A stretch of DNA of 64,000 nucleotides from Glutinoglossum americanum (lineage: Eukaryota; Ascomycota; Geoglossomycetes; Geoglossales; Geoglossaceae), in the NCBI GenBank assembly GCA_020080175.1, contig JAGHQL010000047.1, positions 84,595 to 148,594 on the forward strand. The letters are read 5' to 3'. Each line of letters starts with the position of its first letter. The stretch's first letter is position 1. The position numbers and the translations under genes are program-made. The notes below the pieces were generated by a model that did no database searches, was not told the origin of the DNA, and saw nothing but the letters and a program-made list of their open reading frames with translations. Positions 1 through 13,074 of this stretch are shown here, one piece after another.

Positions 1-3000
1 TTTTATTGAATGAAGAGGATGAAGATGTCATGAGACGCGCGTTGGAAACCGCGGTCACAGCTGCAATAGACCTGTTCCAGCTTGTCGACAAGCAACAGTT
101 GTCTCTTCTCGGGTCAACAACAGACCTCACAGGCCCTATGGTGGAGCGTTTGATTGAGCGCTATATTACGGAGCAGGTTCATGACACAGTTCTCTTCCCG
201 CGCCTTTGTGCTATTAAACGATCGGAAGATCTGGACCTGGACGCTAAGATCCGGCAGATGGAGAACATTGATATATCTCAGGTGGGCATTCCAATTCAGA
301 ATGAGAGGCATGGGAAGCAACAACTTATGAAGCGGTTGGGGAGGGGTATCGAGGAGCTCCGGAAACTTGGGATAGCCGGCAGTCCACAGGAAATGGTAGA
401 GATATTACTTGCAACAGAGAAGACTATCACAAAAGTTGATGATGACAATTGGGATTCCAAACCCAATGGAGACTTTTCGTCGGCAACAACTTCGGAGAAA
501 CCTAGCTCGGTTCTGACTATAAATGCTGATACGCTTGTATCATTGCTGCTCATTGTTGTCATTCGATCTCAAGTGAGGCATCTACAAGCAAGACTGTCTT
601 ACATGCGACACTTTATCTTTATCGATGACGTTGAGGCTGGAGAAGTGGGCTATGCACTTAGCACACTTGAAGCAGTACTGTCATATCTTGCCAGGGACTC
701 GGCAGCTCTGAGGAGAGCAAGCAGAACAAACAAGAGGCTATGGCACGCAATAAAGACCGGGAAAATTGGTGATGTTAGAGATATCATGGAGCCGGAGAGA
801 GAATTTCTAGTAGGCGGATATCTAATGCAGGAGCCCGAGATGATCGCGGACTCCCCGGAAGGTGCTATTGGCGATCGAGGGCCTGTGCCTGATGAAAACA
901 AGAGCAAGATAACGAATGGAGTCATTATTAGTGGTCACTCATCCGGAGGCAGGTCGGAATTAGACACTGCTGAATCCTCAACTTTGGATCATGTTTTCCC
1001 CTTTCAGATTCGGAGAAGATCTGTAGATATGGATGGAGATTCATTCCAGGCTGCTAGGGGCAAAAAGGTTTCAATGGATACGCGCAGCCTGTCTATCTCT
1101 TCGACGGTGTCCTTTCCCTCTCGGACCACGACGATTGATTCTAGAGGTAGTGGTATCGAAGGGGATACCTCAGTTGAGAGACTCTCTCAGACGCAAGACC
1201 CCTCTGGTGGGTCGATTTTGATGATGGCAGTGGAAAGTGGCCAGACGGAGATTCTAAAATACCTTCTTAGTTTGGATCGGTATTTTCGACTAGAGGCTAT
1301 TCTCGAGGATGCGAACAATGAAGGAACTACTTTACTTAGTGCTGCTGTACAAATGGGCAACGCGGAGGTGGTGGAGACTATTCTGGATGCAGTCCTCCGA
1401 GTGGAAGACGACCACGCCGTTAAATTATATCTAGAACAGAAGGATAATATGGGAAGGACAGTGGGACATTACTTGTTCGACATGCCCAACCTTATCTCTA
1501 GAATTGGCAGGCTTGTTCCATGGCGGGCGAAGGATAGAAATGGCCAAACGCCGCTCTTTGCTCTGTGTCGATCATACGATCATCCAGATTATCGTGAGAT
1601 GGTGAGGGATGGTCTTGCCGCTGCTACGAAAGCGCAACCAGATGGCCTGCCACTCCATCTGGATGATCACATTGACGGAAAAGGGAACACTCTTCTCCAC
1701 ATCGTCAACGATCCTCAGCTCGCTCTTTATTTATTAATGCATTGTGACTCGGATGTTAACGCGATGAACGATAGGCGTTTCACCTCATTGATGGTTGCAA
1801 GCAAGTATGGACGAGTGGATATGGTTCGGGTTCTATTTGCAGATCCAAGAGTAGACCTCTACGCGAAGGAGCTAAGAGGCCTAACCGCTGTGGAATTGGC
1901 AAAGGATGATGAGGTTCGGAACAAAATTGACGATTTGATTCTATTTTCGAACCCTCCAGCAGATGATGGCCGGATCACTGCGGTTGTTCGTTCGTTTTTT
2001 GTCGAAGACGCTACCATCCGCCTCGTCATTAAGTCTGGTGCTCCATCATCGAGTTCCACTATCACGGTCACCACGTGTCGGCGCTCTCTCACCGACTTCG
2101 AGAATTTGGCAAAGTGGCTCTCCGTCGAACACCCTGCCTCTTGGCTGCCACAGCTATCGGACTTCCGATCACCCTTCCAAATCCCATCCAAGCCTTCTCG
2201 AGCTGTGCTTCGCGATATCCAAATGCGCCTTGACAACTTTCTCAAGATCCTACTGGCTCACTCTACATTCTCGACTCACGAGATGTTATGGGAATTCTTT
2301 CTCGTTCCGGACATACAACCCGAGATGATGGCCGAAAGGAGTAAGAGAAAGGCGGAGACGAGAGTGGAGAATGTCAAGGACGAATATGCGCCGATTGAAG
2401 ATGTTAAGGATGTGGAAGTCTTTGTGGCACACGCAAGGGAAATGGTCCGTGGGGTCAACCATTCGACAAAGAGCGTTATTCGGAGAGCCAATAAATTAAA
2501 GGCAATCGCAACGGGTACGTACTTCTTCTATTCCTATACCTAACTGCTTTCTTTGAGGTTGGTTTTGAGGCTAAAGATACCCTTTGTTAGACCTTTACGA
2601 TGCGCAAGGACTCTGCAAGAACGCTCTCTCTACACTGCCCTTTCTCTCGGAATCCCACATCCAAGCGTTTACTCGGCTATCTACCGCCTTCAATCCAACC
2701 GAATCATCTCCACACGCCATGTTTGTCGCCGACCTTCAGGCCATTTCTTCCACCATAGCCGCAATCCTCGGTGCCCTTTCTCGACCCCACGCTCTCGTCA
2801 TCTCCATGTCTCAGACATCTAAAGCCGTCGACCGGCATCTCTCATCTCTCCGTCGCTCAGACCGATGGCCTCTCGGTCTCCTCGACGACACACGGAATAA
2901 AATTCATCAGGAAGCCGCAGAGAAGGTCGAGAAGACCAGGGAGGAACTTGCAGGCTTGGGCTCCGAGTTGAGATATACCCAGCAGACTGTCGCAGGTGAG

Positions 3001-3168
3001 TTGGCAGCGTGGCAGGATCTCCACGAGCGCATGGGCCGGAGGGCGGTGAAGGCGCTGGCGGCTCGAGTGGTTGTCGCGGAGAAAGCGAGGCTGGAGGCTA
3101 TGAAGAGGGCCATCCGGGGGGTCGTGGATCTGAAGGAGCATCGGCAGGGTGGTGTTGCTAGTCGATAA
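1..3168 (+). CDS. VRL1: VPS9-ankyrin-PX-BAR protein, Vrl1-like (5' partial)
   Basis: Probable guanine-nucleotide exchange factor for Rab5-type GTPases on endosomes. Two exons are visible, about 3-2514 and 2591-3168, joined by an intron with GTACGT donor and TTGTTAG acceptor; the phase is kept (G|AC). The frame is open to the window edge, so the start is missing; about 1030 residues remain. Counting from position 6, the VPS9 domain covers roughly residues 20-240. It keeps the Asp of NADTLVSLL (175) and the Tyr of GEVGYALSTLEAVLSYL (216), the two residues VPS9 domains need for exchange. Degenerate ankyrin repeats follow at about 400-640, a PX domain at about 650-780, then a long helical BAR-like tail across exon 2. 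This domain order matches yeast Vrl1 of the VINE complex (family knowledge). The main alternative is a generic VPS9-ankyrin protein. Confidence 0.82.
2515..2590 (+). other. Intron of the VPS9-ankyrin-PX-BAR gene
   Basis: Seventy-six bases run from a GTACGT donor to a TTTGTTAG acceptor, with a CCTAACTG branch-like site near 2540. Removing it restores one frame across the BAR region. Confidence 0.8.
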
Positions 3169-5337
3169 ACCCACTGCTCATTTTCATGGAGTGTTCTTAC
3201 TAGTTCCTTTCTCGACCCTGTATAATTTACTATGGGATGATATATATATGGATGTTCCTCGACCACGAGGGGGGAGAGAGAAAAAACAGAGTGGTCTGTT
3301 TGGGAGCAGTATCACGGACGAAAGGCGATGCATGCTTCCAAAGGATTTTTTTTTCTTCTATTTTTGTATTTCCCCCTCTCCCCTCTTCTTTCTTTTTTTT
3401 TTTTTTTGAGAATCGGTGTTTATAGGTGTTTTATCTCTGGGGAGGAAATTTTCTGTTTCGTTTTTTTCTTTCTCCCCTTTTGACTTTTTTGAGGGTTGGA
3501 TTCTGGGCGGGGTGTATTTGTATGTAAGGGGAGGGAAGAGGAAGAGGAAGAGGAAGAGGGGAGGAGGGTATGTGGATGTGTGTACATACGTATATATATA
3601 TATATATGCATGCATGCATGCGGTTTTTGTTTCTTCTCATGATTGCGCCTGATGGGGTGGTGATCCGCTTATCCTCGGTAGTGTGTTGATTTGTTGGCGA
3701 CTGGGTGATGGGATGTTCGATAAGGAGACTTGGTTAGGTGGTTTGTCGTTCAGAGAGGGGTTGGTTTTTGTGAGACATGTGTGGATGAAAGGGAGGCAGT
3801 TCTACATCAGATGGGTGATCAGATGGAACTCATACGTCTGAAAGCCTGACTGGCGAATGACGGCAATTATCGCGAAATGCGTTCACACTGTAGGAGCGGC
3901 CACCGCATATAGAGGAGTCCTGCCTCCCACGCATCATCCAGAAGCTTCAAGGCGGCGACGTAAATGCTCTCTTCGGGGATGTAGTTATCTCAGCCCCTGA
4001 TATCGGTCATATGACTAGCGACACGGCTGCTGGCTTGCCTGTAACGATAGGGCTAACGCGTATTGCTGGCTGCTCTACAACCACACTACCAGCCGGTGGG
4101 ATATCTACGCATACGATAATCCTCCACGGTGGATTTCTCCCTAAATTAACCCTTGTCCGCCACAATGGACTTGCCTGCCTCCCGCCCTAGATAGTTATCC
4201 CCGAGTTTATCTCTTCGATTTCCTACGCCTTTGTTTTTTGTTGTACTGGTCAAGTCTTTCACCCATCGCTGTTATAGTCTCCGGTTCCATTATCGTTGGC
4301 TGGGTAGTGTAAAACGTTTGGCTCTAGAAAGCAAGAATTCAAACTAAATATCGACTCAACTGAAATTCATAGCCAGCTCATACCGTAGCTGCCATGAGCT
4401 GCCTCTTGTGAGGAAATGAATCTATTGGTTAGGCATTGTTTGCCGAGGATATCAACTTCACTACATATTCAAGGTATTGATTGTGGAAGATTCTATGTTT
4501 GACGGTAGCGTGCATTACTTTTCGGTCTGCTTTGCATCCCTTGGTATGTCCTGGATTGGAAATTAACCTCGCCAGTGTGAGCGTTCTGTTGGCGAAAGAA
4601 GGAGGTGGGATGACTGACAATGTCGTATACTCGGGGGTCCTTCTATGCTCTTAGTTTACAGGATTTGACAGGATCTATTATTGCTTTGCACACCTCCGTT
4701 ATATCTCTGCTACCCTCTGTTATATCTCTGTTAACCTCTGTTATATCCAAAAAGTCTGGAGACATATCCTTTGTAGAATACGATTGAAAAAGGGCTTTCG
4801 TGCGCACTGTATCACATGACTGCTAGTTACCTCGTACTGTACTATAAATCCGCGCCGAGGAGCCAGTGCTTTCGCAGAGCCGGCTGTCAGAATTGACTAG
4901 AAATTTCAATTCCGACTGCAACCCCGGTAGTCTTGTACGCTACTCCACCCAATGGGAAACTTATCATAGGCGTGGCCTCACATTGCAGAACGAGGCTATC
5001 GCCATATAGAGAGAGCAATTCTTCTAGTGTGATCCGAGATGGGTGGGAGGGGGATATGGTTCTCCCGCACAAAATGCTGCAGAAGCATTTGGATTGAGTA
5101 TGCTTCAATCACACTAAACAAATATCCCAGCTAGCCATCACTTCGATCCTACCGCTGTGCAAGTACAGGCGCGGAGGAAATACCCGTCAACGCAAGCAGC
5201 CAGAGCAGCTCGAAGGGTCAAGTTGAGGCGGAAGGCTGAGGTAGAACAGGGCTATACGGCCCACCTAACTGTTGTCTGTTGATACTTCAATATCGCGCAC
5301 GGGTGATCATAAAAAGAAGACAGGAGAGGAGCACACT
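3169..5337. other. Intergenic region with microsatellites
   Basis: No supportable gene. The first 500 bases are the likely 3' flank of the VPS9 gene. They contain T-runs, a GGAAGA repeat (about 3533-3560), a TA run (about 3590-3607) and GCAT repeats just after it. The rest has no long frame with recognisable content. Confidence 0.6.
4693..4748. repeat. 21-bp tandem repeat, about 2.7 copies
   Basis: The unit begins CCTCYGTTATATCTCTG and occurs three times head to tail, the last copy diverging after GTTATATCC. Confidence 0.75.
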
Positions 5338-6405
5338 ATGTCGTTTCTCAACCCACGACAGAGCGCTGTGTTCTGGTTGGGAATCTTGGCTCTGGTCTGG
5401 GATGATGGGCAGCGGATGGTGGATGCTCAGGGATGCTATTATCCTGGAGGGCAGCTTGTTAGTCGAGATACGCCGTGCAACCCCAGGTTTGGGCCTCTTG
5501 CTCTAATACTTGTGTGCATTGTGGGCTCACAGGATTTGCAGTGCGAAGTATAGTCCGTGTTGCGGTCCGAACGATATCTGCCTATTAAACGGGCTGTGTT
5601 TCTCGGAGATAAATAATGTTATTGTACGAGGGGTAAGCTTTTCTACCTTTTTCTCCGCCGAGTGGCGCATCCGTTCATGGAGATGGCATTTCGTGATTGC
5701 TAACTGCTGTGAGAAGAGTTGTACGGATTTCTCATGGGGTCCTGAGTGTTCCAAATATTGCTCCAAAGGTAGATAACTAAATTATTAAAACGCCCTTGCC
5801 CTTCGCCTACGTGGTACTGCTGCAGGACTGACATGCCTCTGCCACTAGCCGAGGGTTTCCCCATCTTCTCAAACATCTATTCTTGCCCAGATTTCGGATC
5901 TTGGTATTGTCAAACTGACACTCGCAACCCGTGCAATACTGGTCTCTCCTTCCAGCTCGACGCCGGCTACTTCGCAGATTTCCGCAACATATCCAGATCC
6001 GCATCCACGTCCTCATCCACGTCCGCATCGACATCCTCATCCACATCCTCATCCACAACAACCTCCTCTGTGACCGCCACAGCTGCATCAACAGGCAAAA
6101 CCGATAGCACGCTAACATGCCCAAACGACCACAGGACCAAGGTTGCAATCGGTGTTGGCGTGGGACTTCCGCTGGCCCTAGCGCTGGTAGGGGCGCTCTT
6201 TCTGCTATTCAAGGAGAGGAGACAACGAGGGATGTATGAGATGACAGTTCAGCAAGCGGAGGGGCAGATAGCGGCTGAAACATTGGAGAGGCAGACATTG
6301 GCTGAAACGTCGGTGAGGCAGCCAATGTATGAGGCATCTGGTACGCAGCCAGTGCATGAGGCATCCGGTACGCAGCCAGTGCATGAGGCATCGGCTGAGC
6401 GGTAG
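5338..6405 (+). CDS. Cys-rich single-pass membrane protein with Ser/Thr stalk
   Basis: Four exons, 5338-5486, 5533-5632, 5717-5768 and 5849-6405, join in phase to give 285 residues. The ATG at 5338 starts a signal-peptide-like segment (VFWLGILALVW) ending near residue 30. A cysteine-rich ectodomain follows, with motifs CCGPNDIC and NGLCFS, then SCTD, ECSKYC and SWYC, an arrangement common in ascomycete surface proteins of unknown function. A Ser/Thr-rich stalk (about 150-185), one hydrophobic span (about 199-221) and a basic stop-transfer KERRQ follow. The cytosolic tail ends in a 9-residue repeat around EASGTQPVH. The last acceptor was chosen at TAG 5848 because the earlier AG at 5825 leads to a stop. 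Likely a plasma-membrane or wall-associated protein; ligand unknown. Confidence 0.78.
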
Positions 6406-9100
6406 TTGGGAAATTTTTTTTGAGATGTACATAGTATACCCCCCATCCCATGAGTCGGGGAATCACATACAATAAACTCAACCATCTCCCTTAAGGACCC
6501 CCAGGCGTCCTCCATCTCAGGGATCCCGCCTCCACCCTATACCCTCTGAGCTCCGCCCCCCAAGACCACACGCACGCCTCGCGCACCCAACCCACGCCTC
6601 GCACACTCAAGACTCGCCCCCAAACCCAAAATCCGGCGCCGACACCCCCGGAACCGCCGCTCGGGATCCTCTCCCTACACCCCCAAACAGTCTCCTAGAC
6701 CCACATTCACAGCGCGTACACGCGGGGCGGACGCCGGCGGACCCCCGACGCCACGGAGTGGGCTTCCGTGTGCGTGGGGCGGGGACGCAGAGGGGGTAGA
6801 GTGAATGGAAATCCGAGGGCAGTGAATGAGTGGGCAGGAGAGGGGTATTTAAGGATCTTCGAGATTCGGTTTCTGCACTTTTTTTTCCTTCCTCATATTG
6901 TATCCTGCACAAGCCTTGGGGTTTGGGGTCGCCCTTTTTTGCGGTGAGTTTTTTTTTTTAATTTTTTTTCCCTCTCGGAAATTCTTTGGTTATTTCCTCC
7001 CCCCCCTGCTCCCTGGGATGGGTGATGGTGCGTGAGTGCACTGACTGACTTTTTTTTTTGTGATAGGTTGTCCGTTTGGTTGGTGTGGACCGAGGATGGA
7101 TGTGGTTGGGATGTGATGTATCTTAACTCCTTTCCCTTCCGTTCACGATGTACGGCCTTCCTTTTGTTAACGGAAGGGGTCTGTTTTGTCCGCGTCGTGG
7201 GTAGGGGGAAGTTGGCCGGTAGTGTTGCGGCCGGACAGCGGGTTGGGTTTTCTCTATCCTCCTAGCATCTCTAACTACTTCCACAATCCTTCTATGTCAT
7301 ACGCGACCACCAGCTCACCAGGCAAGATCGTTTTGTCTGTTATTATTCTCCGACCTACTGCCCGCGTTCCGTTCCGAAGGCGTTTTGTGCTAGCCCTACT
7401 GTGGGCCGGCTCTTCAACTCACGCGGAGACACGACTCCGAGTCTTCTGATTTCTGCTGGGCGAGAGAGAGGTGACAGCAGAGCCCGGAGGTTTCCGGCAT
7501 GCCTCTAATTCAATCTGTCTCTCTGTCCTTCTGTACCAATCGTCGCTCTTAGTCAGACAGGGAGAGTAACGGGAGCACTGAGGTTGTGTCCCCTGGACTA
7601 TCGCAACTGCCCTGGGCCATATCATCAAAGGATACTATCCTGTCTCCCTTGCGTCTCTCTTGCGGGCTTGAGGGAATTCCTTGCCAGCCATACCGAGAGT
7701 GGAAGAAGGCCCCAGATGTGCTGGACCTGCGGGGTGGCAGCGAGACATGGAGATGTTCGCCCGGTTGTTTGTTCCTCTGGCTCGCCAGGGAGGTTCGTGG
7801 TTTCAAACCACCAAAATTTCCAGCACTCTTGCAGTTTCTGGTGGGTTTATGTGCGGGATGGTTTCCCCCGAGGAGGGCGAGATAGGGATCGGTTGGGATC
7901 GGAGATTGTACCAATCGAAGTTTCAGGGGGAGCGGGTTTTGCGGGAGGGGGAAATGCAGACACCTCGTTGTCATCCTCAATATGTGGGAGGGAACTCTGG
8001 GGGCTGTCGTTTATGGGATGTGGGGGACTGTTGGGGATGTAGCCGGTGGGTGCTTCACTTCCCCAATGGATTAACGGTCGTTGGGACCACCAATGGTTGA
8101 GGACCACCTCATTGCGGTCGCCACGGGAATAGCCTAGCGTGTCTCCAGACCGACAGCAACACTGTACCTGGGTCTTTGTTGACTCCTATTCTCGACATCG
8201 AACCACCTGGCTCTGCTGTCTAGGTTCGGCCGTCAGTCTCCATCGACCTTCATCCACTCTCACTCACTCTTATCCAATCCCATCCGCTCCCATCCATTCC
8301 CTCCTGCTTTCGTCCACTCGCATCGACCTCAGCCCTCACAACCAAATCAGAGACGGCCGAGTCTCCGATGAACCTAGAGGCGATGGCTTGCCGCTAAAGC
8401 GGTAATTGGTGGGGATGATGTGGAGTACGAGGCCAATGATCTGCGTCGTCTATTCTTGGGTTGTTGGTTAGACCTTAAGACTACTTTATGGTGTGTGAGG
8501 AAAATATCTGTTGCTCCCAAAAAAGGGCTGGAAAAACTCCCCTATTCCTCTGAGATAACGAGAGAGAGGGCAGGGATGAAGGGATGGAGATGGCAGCCTG
8601 AGTGGCCACCCTGGGAGATCTCATCGCCGAAAAAAACCTCGTGCGATGAAATGGGACTGGGATTTCCGGCGGGGAAGACTTTTGGGCCGAACATAAGGGC
8701 TCGTAGGGGAGTATGTTCCTATTCAAGCACTGGGGTATTACCTCCCCCGAGCTTGATCCACCAGAGTAGCAGGGAGCTTTAGTGGGCACGCGCTAGGCTG
8801 GGGGTTGGTGGAGGGAGAAGATGATGAGTAGAGAGGGGAGTGAGGAGCGGAGGGAGAAGACAGCGCGAACGGAGAAGGGAAGACAAAACCACTGATTGCG
8901 GAGCACATCAGCCACCCCCACTAGGCCCTCCAGGCGCAAGCGACAAACCCACCGGGGAGACATATCGCCCTTTCGAACGCACTCGCCGCGGAAATCAGCC
9001 ACCCGCGACCCTTAAATCTCCCTTCTGTCCACCCGCCGCACGCCTTCCAAACGAGAACGCGTGCAACACCAGCTTCATCAATTGTTTGCGGCGGCGGCAT
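6406..9100. other. Gene-poor intergenic DNA
   Basis: Open frames here overlap on both strands without family resemblance, so I treat them as chance. The stretch holds a 10-bp minisatellite (8229-8339) and several long T and C runs near 6880-7060. I see no gene. Confidence 0.5.
8229..8339. repeat. 10-bp minisatellite, consensus TCATCCACTC
   Basis: From about 8250 the sequence falls into successive 10-base units such as TCATCCACTC, TCACTCACTC, TTATCCAATC, CCATCCGCTC and CCATCCATTC. The register is kept for about nine units with substitutions only. Confidence 0.75.
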
Positions 9101-9119
9101 CCACCCAAACCCAGCAACG

Positions 9120-9250
9120 GCTCAAACCAAATCACTCGTCTGTGACGACATCCCGCAAAGGGCTGAGCGACGAGCGGAGGAATGAGTTTCTGGAGGAGGA
9201 GAGGGCCAAGAGGAAGGTCGATTTGGAAGATGGCCAGTGGGCCCGCTAGT
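9120..9250 (+). repeat. Decayed coding repeat, partial copy C
   Basis: In one frame this reads SDERRNEFLEEERAKRKVDL and then EDGQW before a stop. The same peptide pattern recurs at about 12150 and 13650, where the DNA is also alignable. Probably a fragment of one degraded mobile-element or multicopy gene. Confidence 0.55.
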
Positions 9251-11947
9251 AGGCCCTGACTATGAGCCACCTTCTCAAGGTTCTTGGCGTTGGAATATGG
9301 GAGGCATGGGTGGCTCTGATGGAGGAGAGAAATCGGGCAAGCGTAGTGGTGCACATGAAGCTTTAAAACCGGGGAGCGGCAGCCAACCACGGTGGCCTAG
9401 AGGCATCCGACTCGCTGCGGAAACCACTCAATCTCAACTAGCACATCTCCCTCCTGCATATAGCTGGCCTTACAGACGACTACATGGACAACTCCAACCG
9501 GGTCACTCGGCTCTGGAGAGTCGCGCCGCCAAGCTCGGCGAGACTGAAAGCACTTCGGTCTGCACACTCATGGAAACCACTCGACTTCGCCCAATACGCC
9601 TGCCCTCGCGGTCACGCTCCGCGAACAGCAACACCCTGTCGGCCGTGTCGGCGCCCGCCGCTATACTCAGACGGGGGATGAACGTCCCCCTGCCTTGGCA
9701 GAGGCTGGGTTTCGAGGATATGGAGATGGACCGTGGCCGCCTCCGTTTGCCTCGTGGCATGCCGTTGCCCTCCAAACTTACGGGAAGGCGGGGCACGCGC
9801 GCGTACGCAGCCCGTGGTGGACTGGTACATCGTAGGTGAGATGCCGAGTGAAGGGTTACTTACTTACCTAGCTTTGGTTCGCCCCTCCGGGGACTGAATC
9901 GAAGATACCGACTCCTCTGCTACAACCACCCTTCCTCCCCGCCCTCCGCGTCGACTCATTTCACTAACTACCGACCTCCCCTCACTCGATCCAGTCAGCC
10001 TTGGCCAACCTCACTCTCGCCAAGCTCTACCAACCCACTCGCAAGTATAGCAAAGGCAGAGCCGACAACCCGCCTAGGGGTCACCCACCCACGGCCCGCC
10101 CGGTGGTGGGATATGCTGCTGATATCGCGTTTTCGTTCTGTCATTGGGGGATTCGAATCCATTTATTTGGCGGCCGACTGGAACTGCGAGATTTCCTCTT
10201 TCCCGGAGTTTTGGCTATTTAGCCTTCCGGTACCTACGGCTATCTAACGGTTCACTATTGGCGGCTGCGTTTCCAAACAAACCACTGAAAACTCCAAAGC
10301 AGGGCGTCCAAGTCCACACGGCCATGCAAGGCGAAGGCAGACCCATCAACCCGGAACCTTCAGATCTGAGAGGTGGGTCTTCACGGCACTGCATGCATGC
10401 ATCCAAACTAACAAGGGGTAGATCAACAAATCGAAGGCCTGCTTAAGGAGCTGTAGCTTGACACTGGAGGTGATCTACCGATCCCCTGTCGAGGCTGGGT
10501 GGCAGCCTTGGTTCGAGGCCAGATATCTCTACATGACTTATAGATAATGACCCGCAAAACCAACCACAAAAGTGCAAGTTGATCATCGCGTTTATCACCA
10601 CAGCCATCGTGGCCAGCCTTTCCGGCGAAGGAAGAAGATTTGGGAGTAGTTTGGCTTGTCCTCTACCTTGTAGTGGTGGACCTCCATCCTACATTCTGTA
10701 GGACCTGATTTTTCGGTCTAGTGTTTGGAGATGGGAATAGATATTCCCTCACCTTACCTTCCGCACTCTCGCCTCAGAGTTGCGCTGCATCCCGCTTCCA
10801 AGCGGCTGAGGGGCGGTATTAGCCAGCGGCACAGTTTTTTTTGGTTCTGCGACGAGGGTGAAGCCTTAGCCCCACGGAGCAGGGGGATCCCAGGTGAGCA
10901 GGAATGGGCGCTTCGGCCCGGTGTTAAACCGTGTGGCGCTGACGCGGCTGGCCTTTAACACCGGCAATATATCTTGCTGTTTTCGGTTCCTTCGTCCTTA
11001 CACATCACCAACACCATACCTATTCCGCAGGTTGCGGACGCAGCCCGGGAACAACTCGCCAATTTGCGGCGAGAGATGGGTGCAAGTGCGAAGGCTAGGT
11101 GATTTGGCGTGTGGGTGGCATCTAGGAATTGGTTTGATGCTGGGGAGAGGAGGGGGACGGGGTCCACTATGGTTGGGGAACGCAACAACATATTCCACTT
11201 CCCCATTGTGGAGCGGGGGCACCTCTGGGGCGATACTGGGACAATCTGCCGACTTTTCCCCAAGAAGCAGGGTGACAGCCTACCCTACCAGATGGGGAAT
11301 GAAGAAGGAGTTGGAGGAAGCTAAGAAAGAAGAGGGAGCCGGCAATGAAGTCAAAGGGCCACCCGGGAGCAGCCCAGGAACCAAGAGAACAACAAGACCT
11401 ATTCCAGAGCCTAGGAATAGCCGGACCTACGGAAAAAACAACCCCTGAACGATAGAAGAAACAGGTCAGTTCGCTGGGACCGCCTTTACGCGAGAAAACA
11501 CCGTCCCTGAAACTCGAGCTAAAGCCGATAACGAGGAGGAGCTGGCGAGGTGAGAGGGGAGCGGCCCTTAGGCTAAGCGCTACTAGAGGGAGCTGATTTG
11601 AGGAGTATCTAGGGTGAATTATGAGGAGGGGAATCAATCCGAGAGGGTGAGAGAGAGAAAACCCAGAGGCCCATGAGCCGGGCACGCTAAGAGGGTGAAA
11701 GAGCAGACTTTGGGAAGGCCCAAGGCCAAGCACAGCGAAGGGGTATCAACCATTGATCCCCGGTAAAACCACCTACGACGTTAGACGCTATACCCGATAT
11801 CCTATCCTCCCGGCGAACGCCTGGAAGGCGGCTAATGGCCCGTGCGGTAGCGGCGGGAGGAGATAGGAAAAGCTGGGACAACAACGGATCCCTTGCGCTG
11901 AGGACAGGAGATCTCATCCCCCCTCTGGTACAACCCGCTGTCTGCGC

Positions 11948-11965
11948 GGGGGGGGGGGGGGGGGG
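11948..11965 (+). repeat. Poly-G tract of about 18 bases
   Basis: An uninterrupted run of about 18 G just upstream of copy A. Length may be unreliable in sequencing. Confidence 0.85.
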
Positions 11966-11979
11966 ACTGAGTGCCCCTC

Positions 11980-12300
11980 CTGGGCAACAGCTGACCTGAA
12001 AGTAGAGTTTCCGAAACAAGCATGGGGAGAGCCCCCCCCGGAAAGCTTTCTCTTCAAGTGAGAGATTCCATCCTACCAGGCAACTTATCAGCACTGACAA
12101 CATTGACGGTGAAGGTTTCTCCCGACCAGTTGAGATATCTTTCTCCGAACTTGGTTCCTCGAGGAAGAAGAGAGGGTAAAGAAAGAGGACGATTCGGAAA
12201 ATGGCCATTGGTCGGAGGGAAGGTGGAGAAGAAGACACCACAGCAACGCCCAAGCCGCAAACCGCGCTGACGACCCTTGAAAACGGCCATGGACAGCGCA
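11980..12300 (+). repeat. Decayed coding repeat, copy A
   Basis: Aligns along its length with copy B (13300-13800). Matching pieces include the GAGTTTTC-GGAA start, a segment reading SRPVEISFSEL (SRFIEISYSEL in copy B), and a charged stretch EEERVKKEDDSENGHW. Relative to copy B there are frameshifts and a missing middle. Protein family not recognised. Confidence 0.6.
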
Positions 12301-13074
12301 GAAGACTGAGAGTCCTTCCTGGGCAACATTCCCCAAGATTATCATCGCCATCGCAGCTGGGCATCTAACCGGGGCCCGGACCTACAGCGTCCGGGTCCCC
12401 CCTTCCGTTTGACACGGGCTAATTGGAGATGCCTTGGTTGTTCGAGCCGCCTACCCGTCTGCGCTTGCCAACGAGTGTTTGGCACAGGAGAAGTCCGTCC
12501 AGACGATGAGCACTTGACAGAGCTCGGTCGTACCCCGCAAAAGTCCTCAAATGTCCAGCAGTTACTTATATCACTAATTTAGAAAGGAGCGTTGGACCAG
12601 TGGATACTCCACTTTCTCAAAATCGGTGATCCTTCGTCCTCCGCTGCTATTCGCATCCTGTACGAGACTCTCAGCGACTTCCTCGAGGTCGCAATCGAGA
12701 GCCAAGAGTTAATGGAGCACAAGGAAATCCTGGGAGGCCACGGAAGCCTTCGCCTGGAACGAGACACTATTTGACTCTCCCGAAGCCACCATTTACTTTA
12801 ATAAATTATGGCCCTGCACATAGGCGAGTCAGCCCACACTTCTCGATTCTAGTCGATATGGGTCACGCCAATACGGGTCATTGTCGACCGCCACATCTCC
12901 CGCTCCCTGGTATCTTTCGAGGCGGCTTCAGCTGACCATGTTTCACCCCGTCCCAATCGTGGCGGCAGCATTGACGGCGGCTTGGCGCTTGTCTAGCTGT
13001 CGGCCGCCGCTGTGATAAAAAGTGTTTCTTGCATAGTGAAGAGTGGGTATTAGAAGCCAACAAGTGTCGGGTGC

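Noticed and set aside
7400-8110. Several overlapping open frames of 70-150 codons
   Set aside because: Frames are open on both strands because of composition; no domain, codon pattern or splice logic favours any.
10440-10530. GGTTCGAGGCC B-box-like sequence
   Set aside because: No acceptor stem or anticodon arm fits; at most a tRNA-derived SINE trace.
11167-12364. Minus-strand frames of 188 and 225 codons
   Set aside because: Low-complexity Ser/Leu/Pro composition, antisense to the decayed coding repeat that reads on the plus strand.
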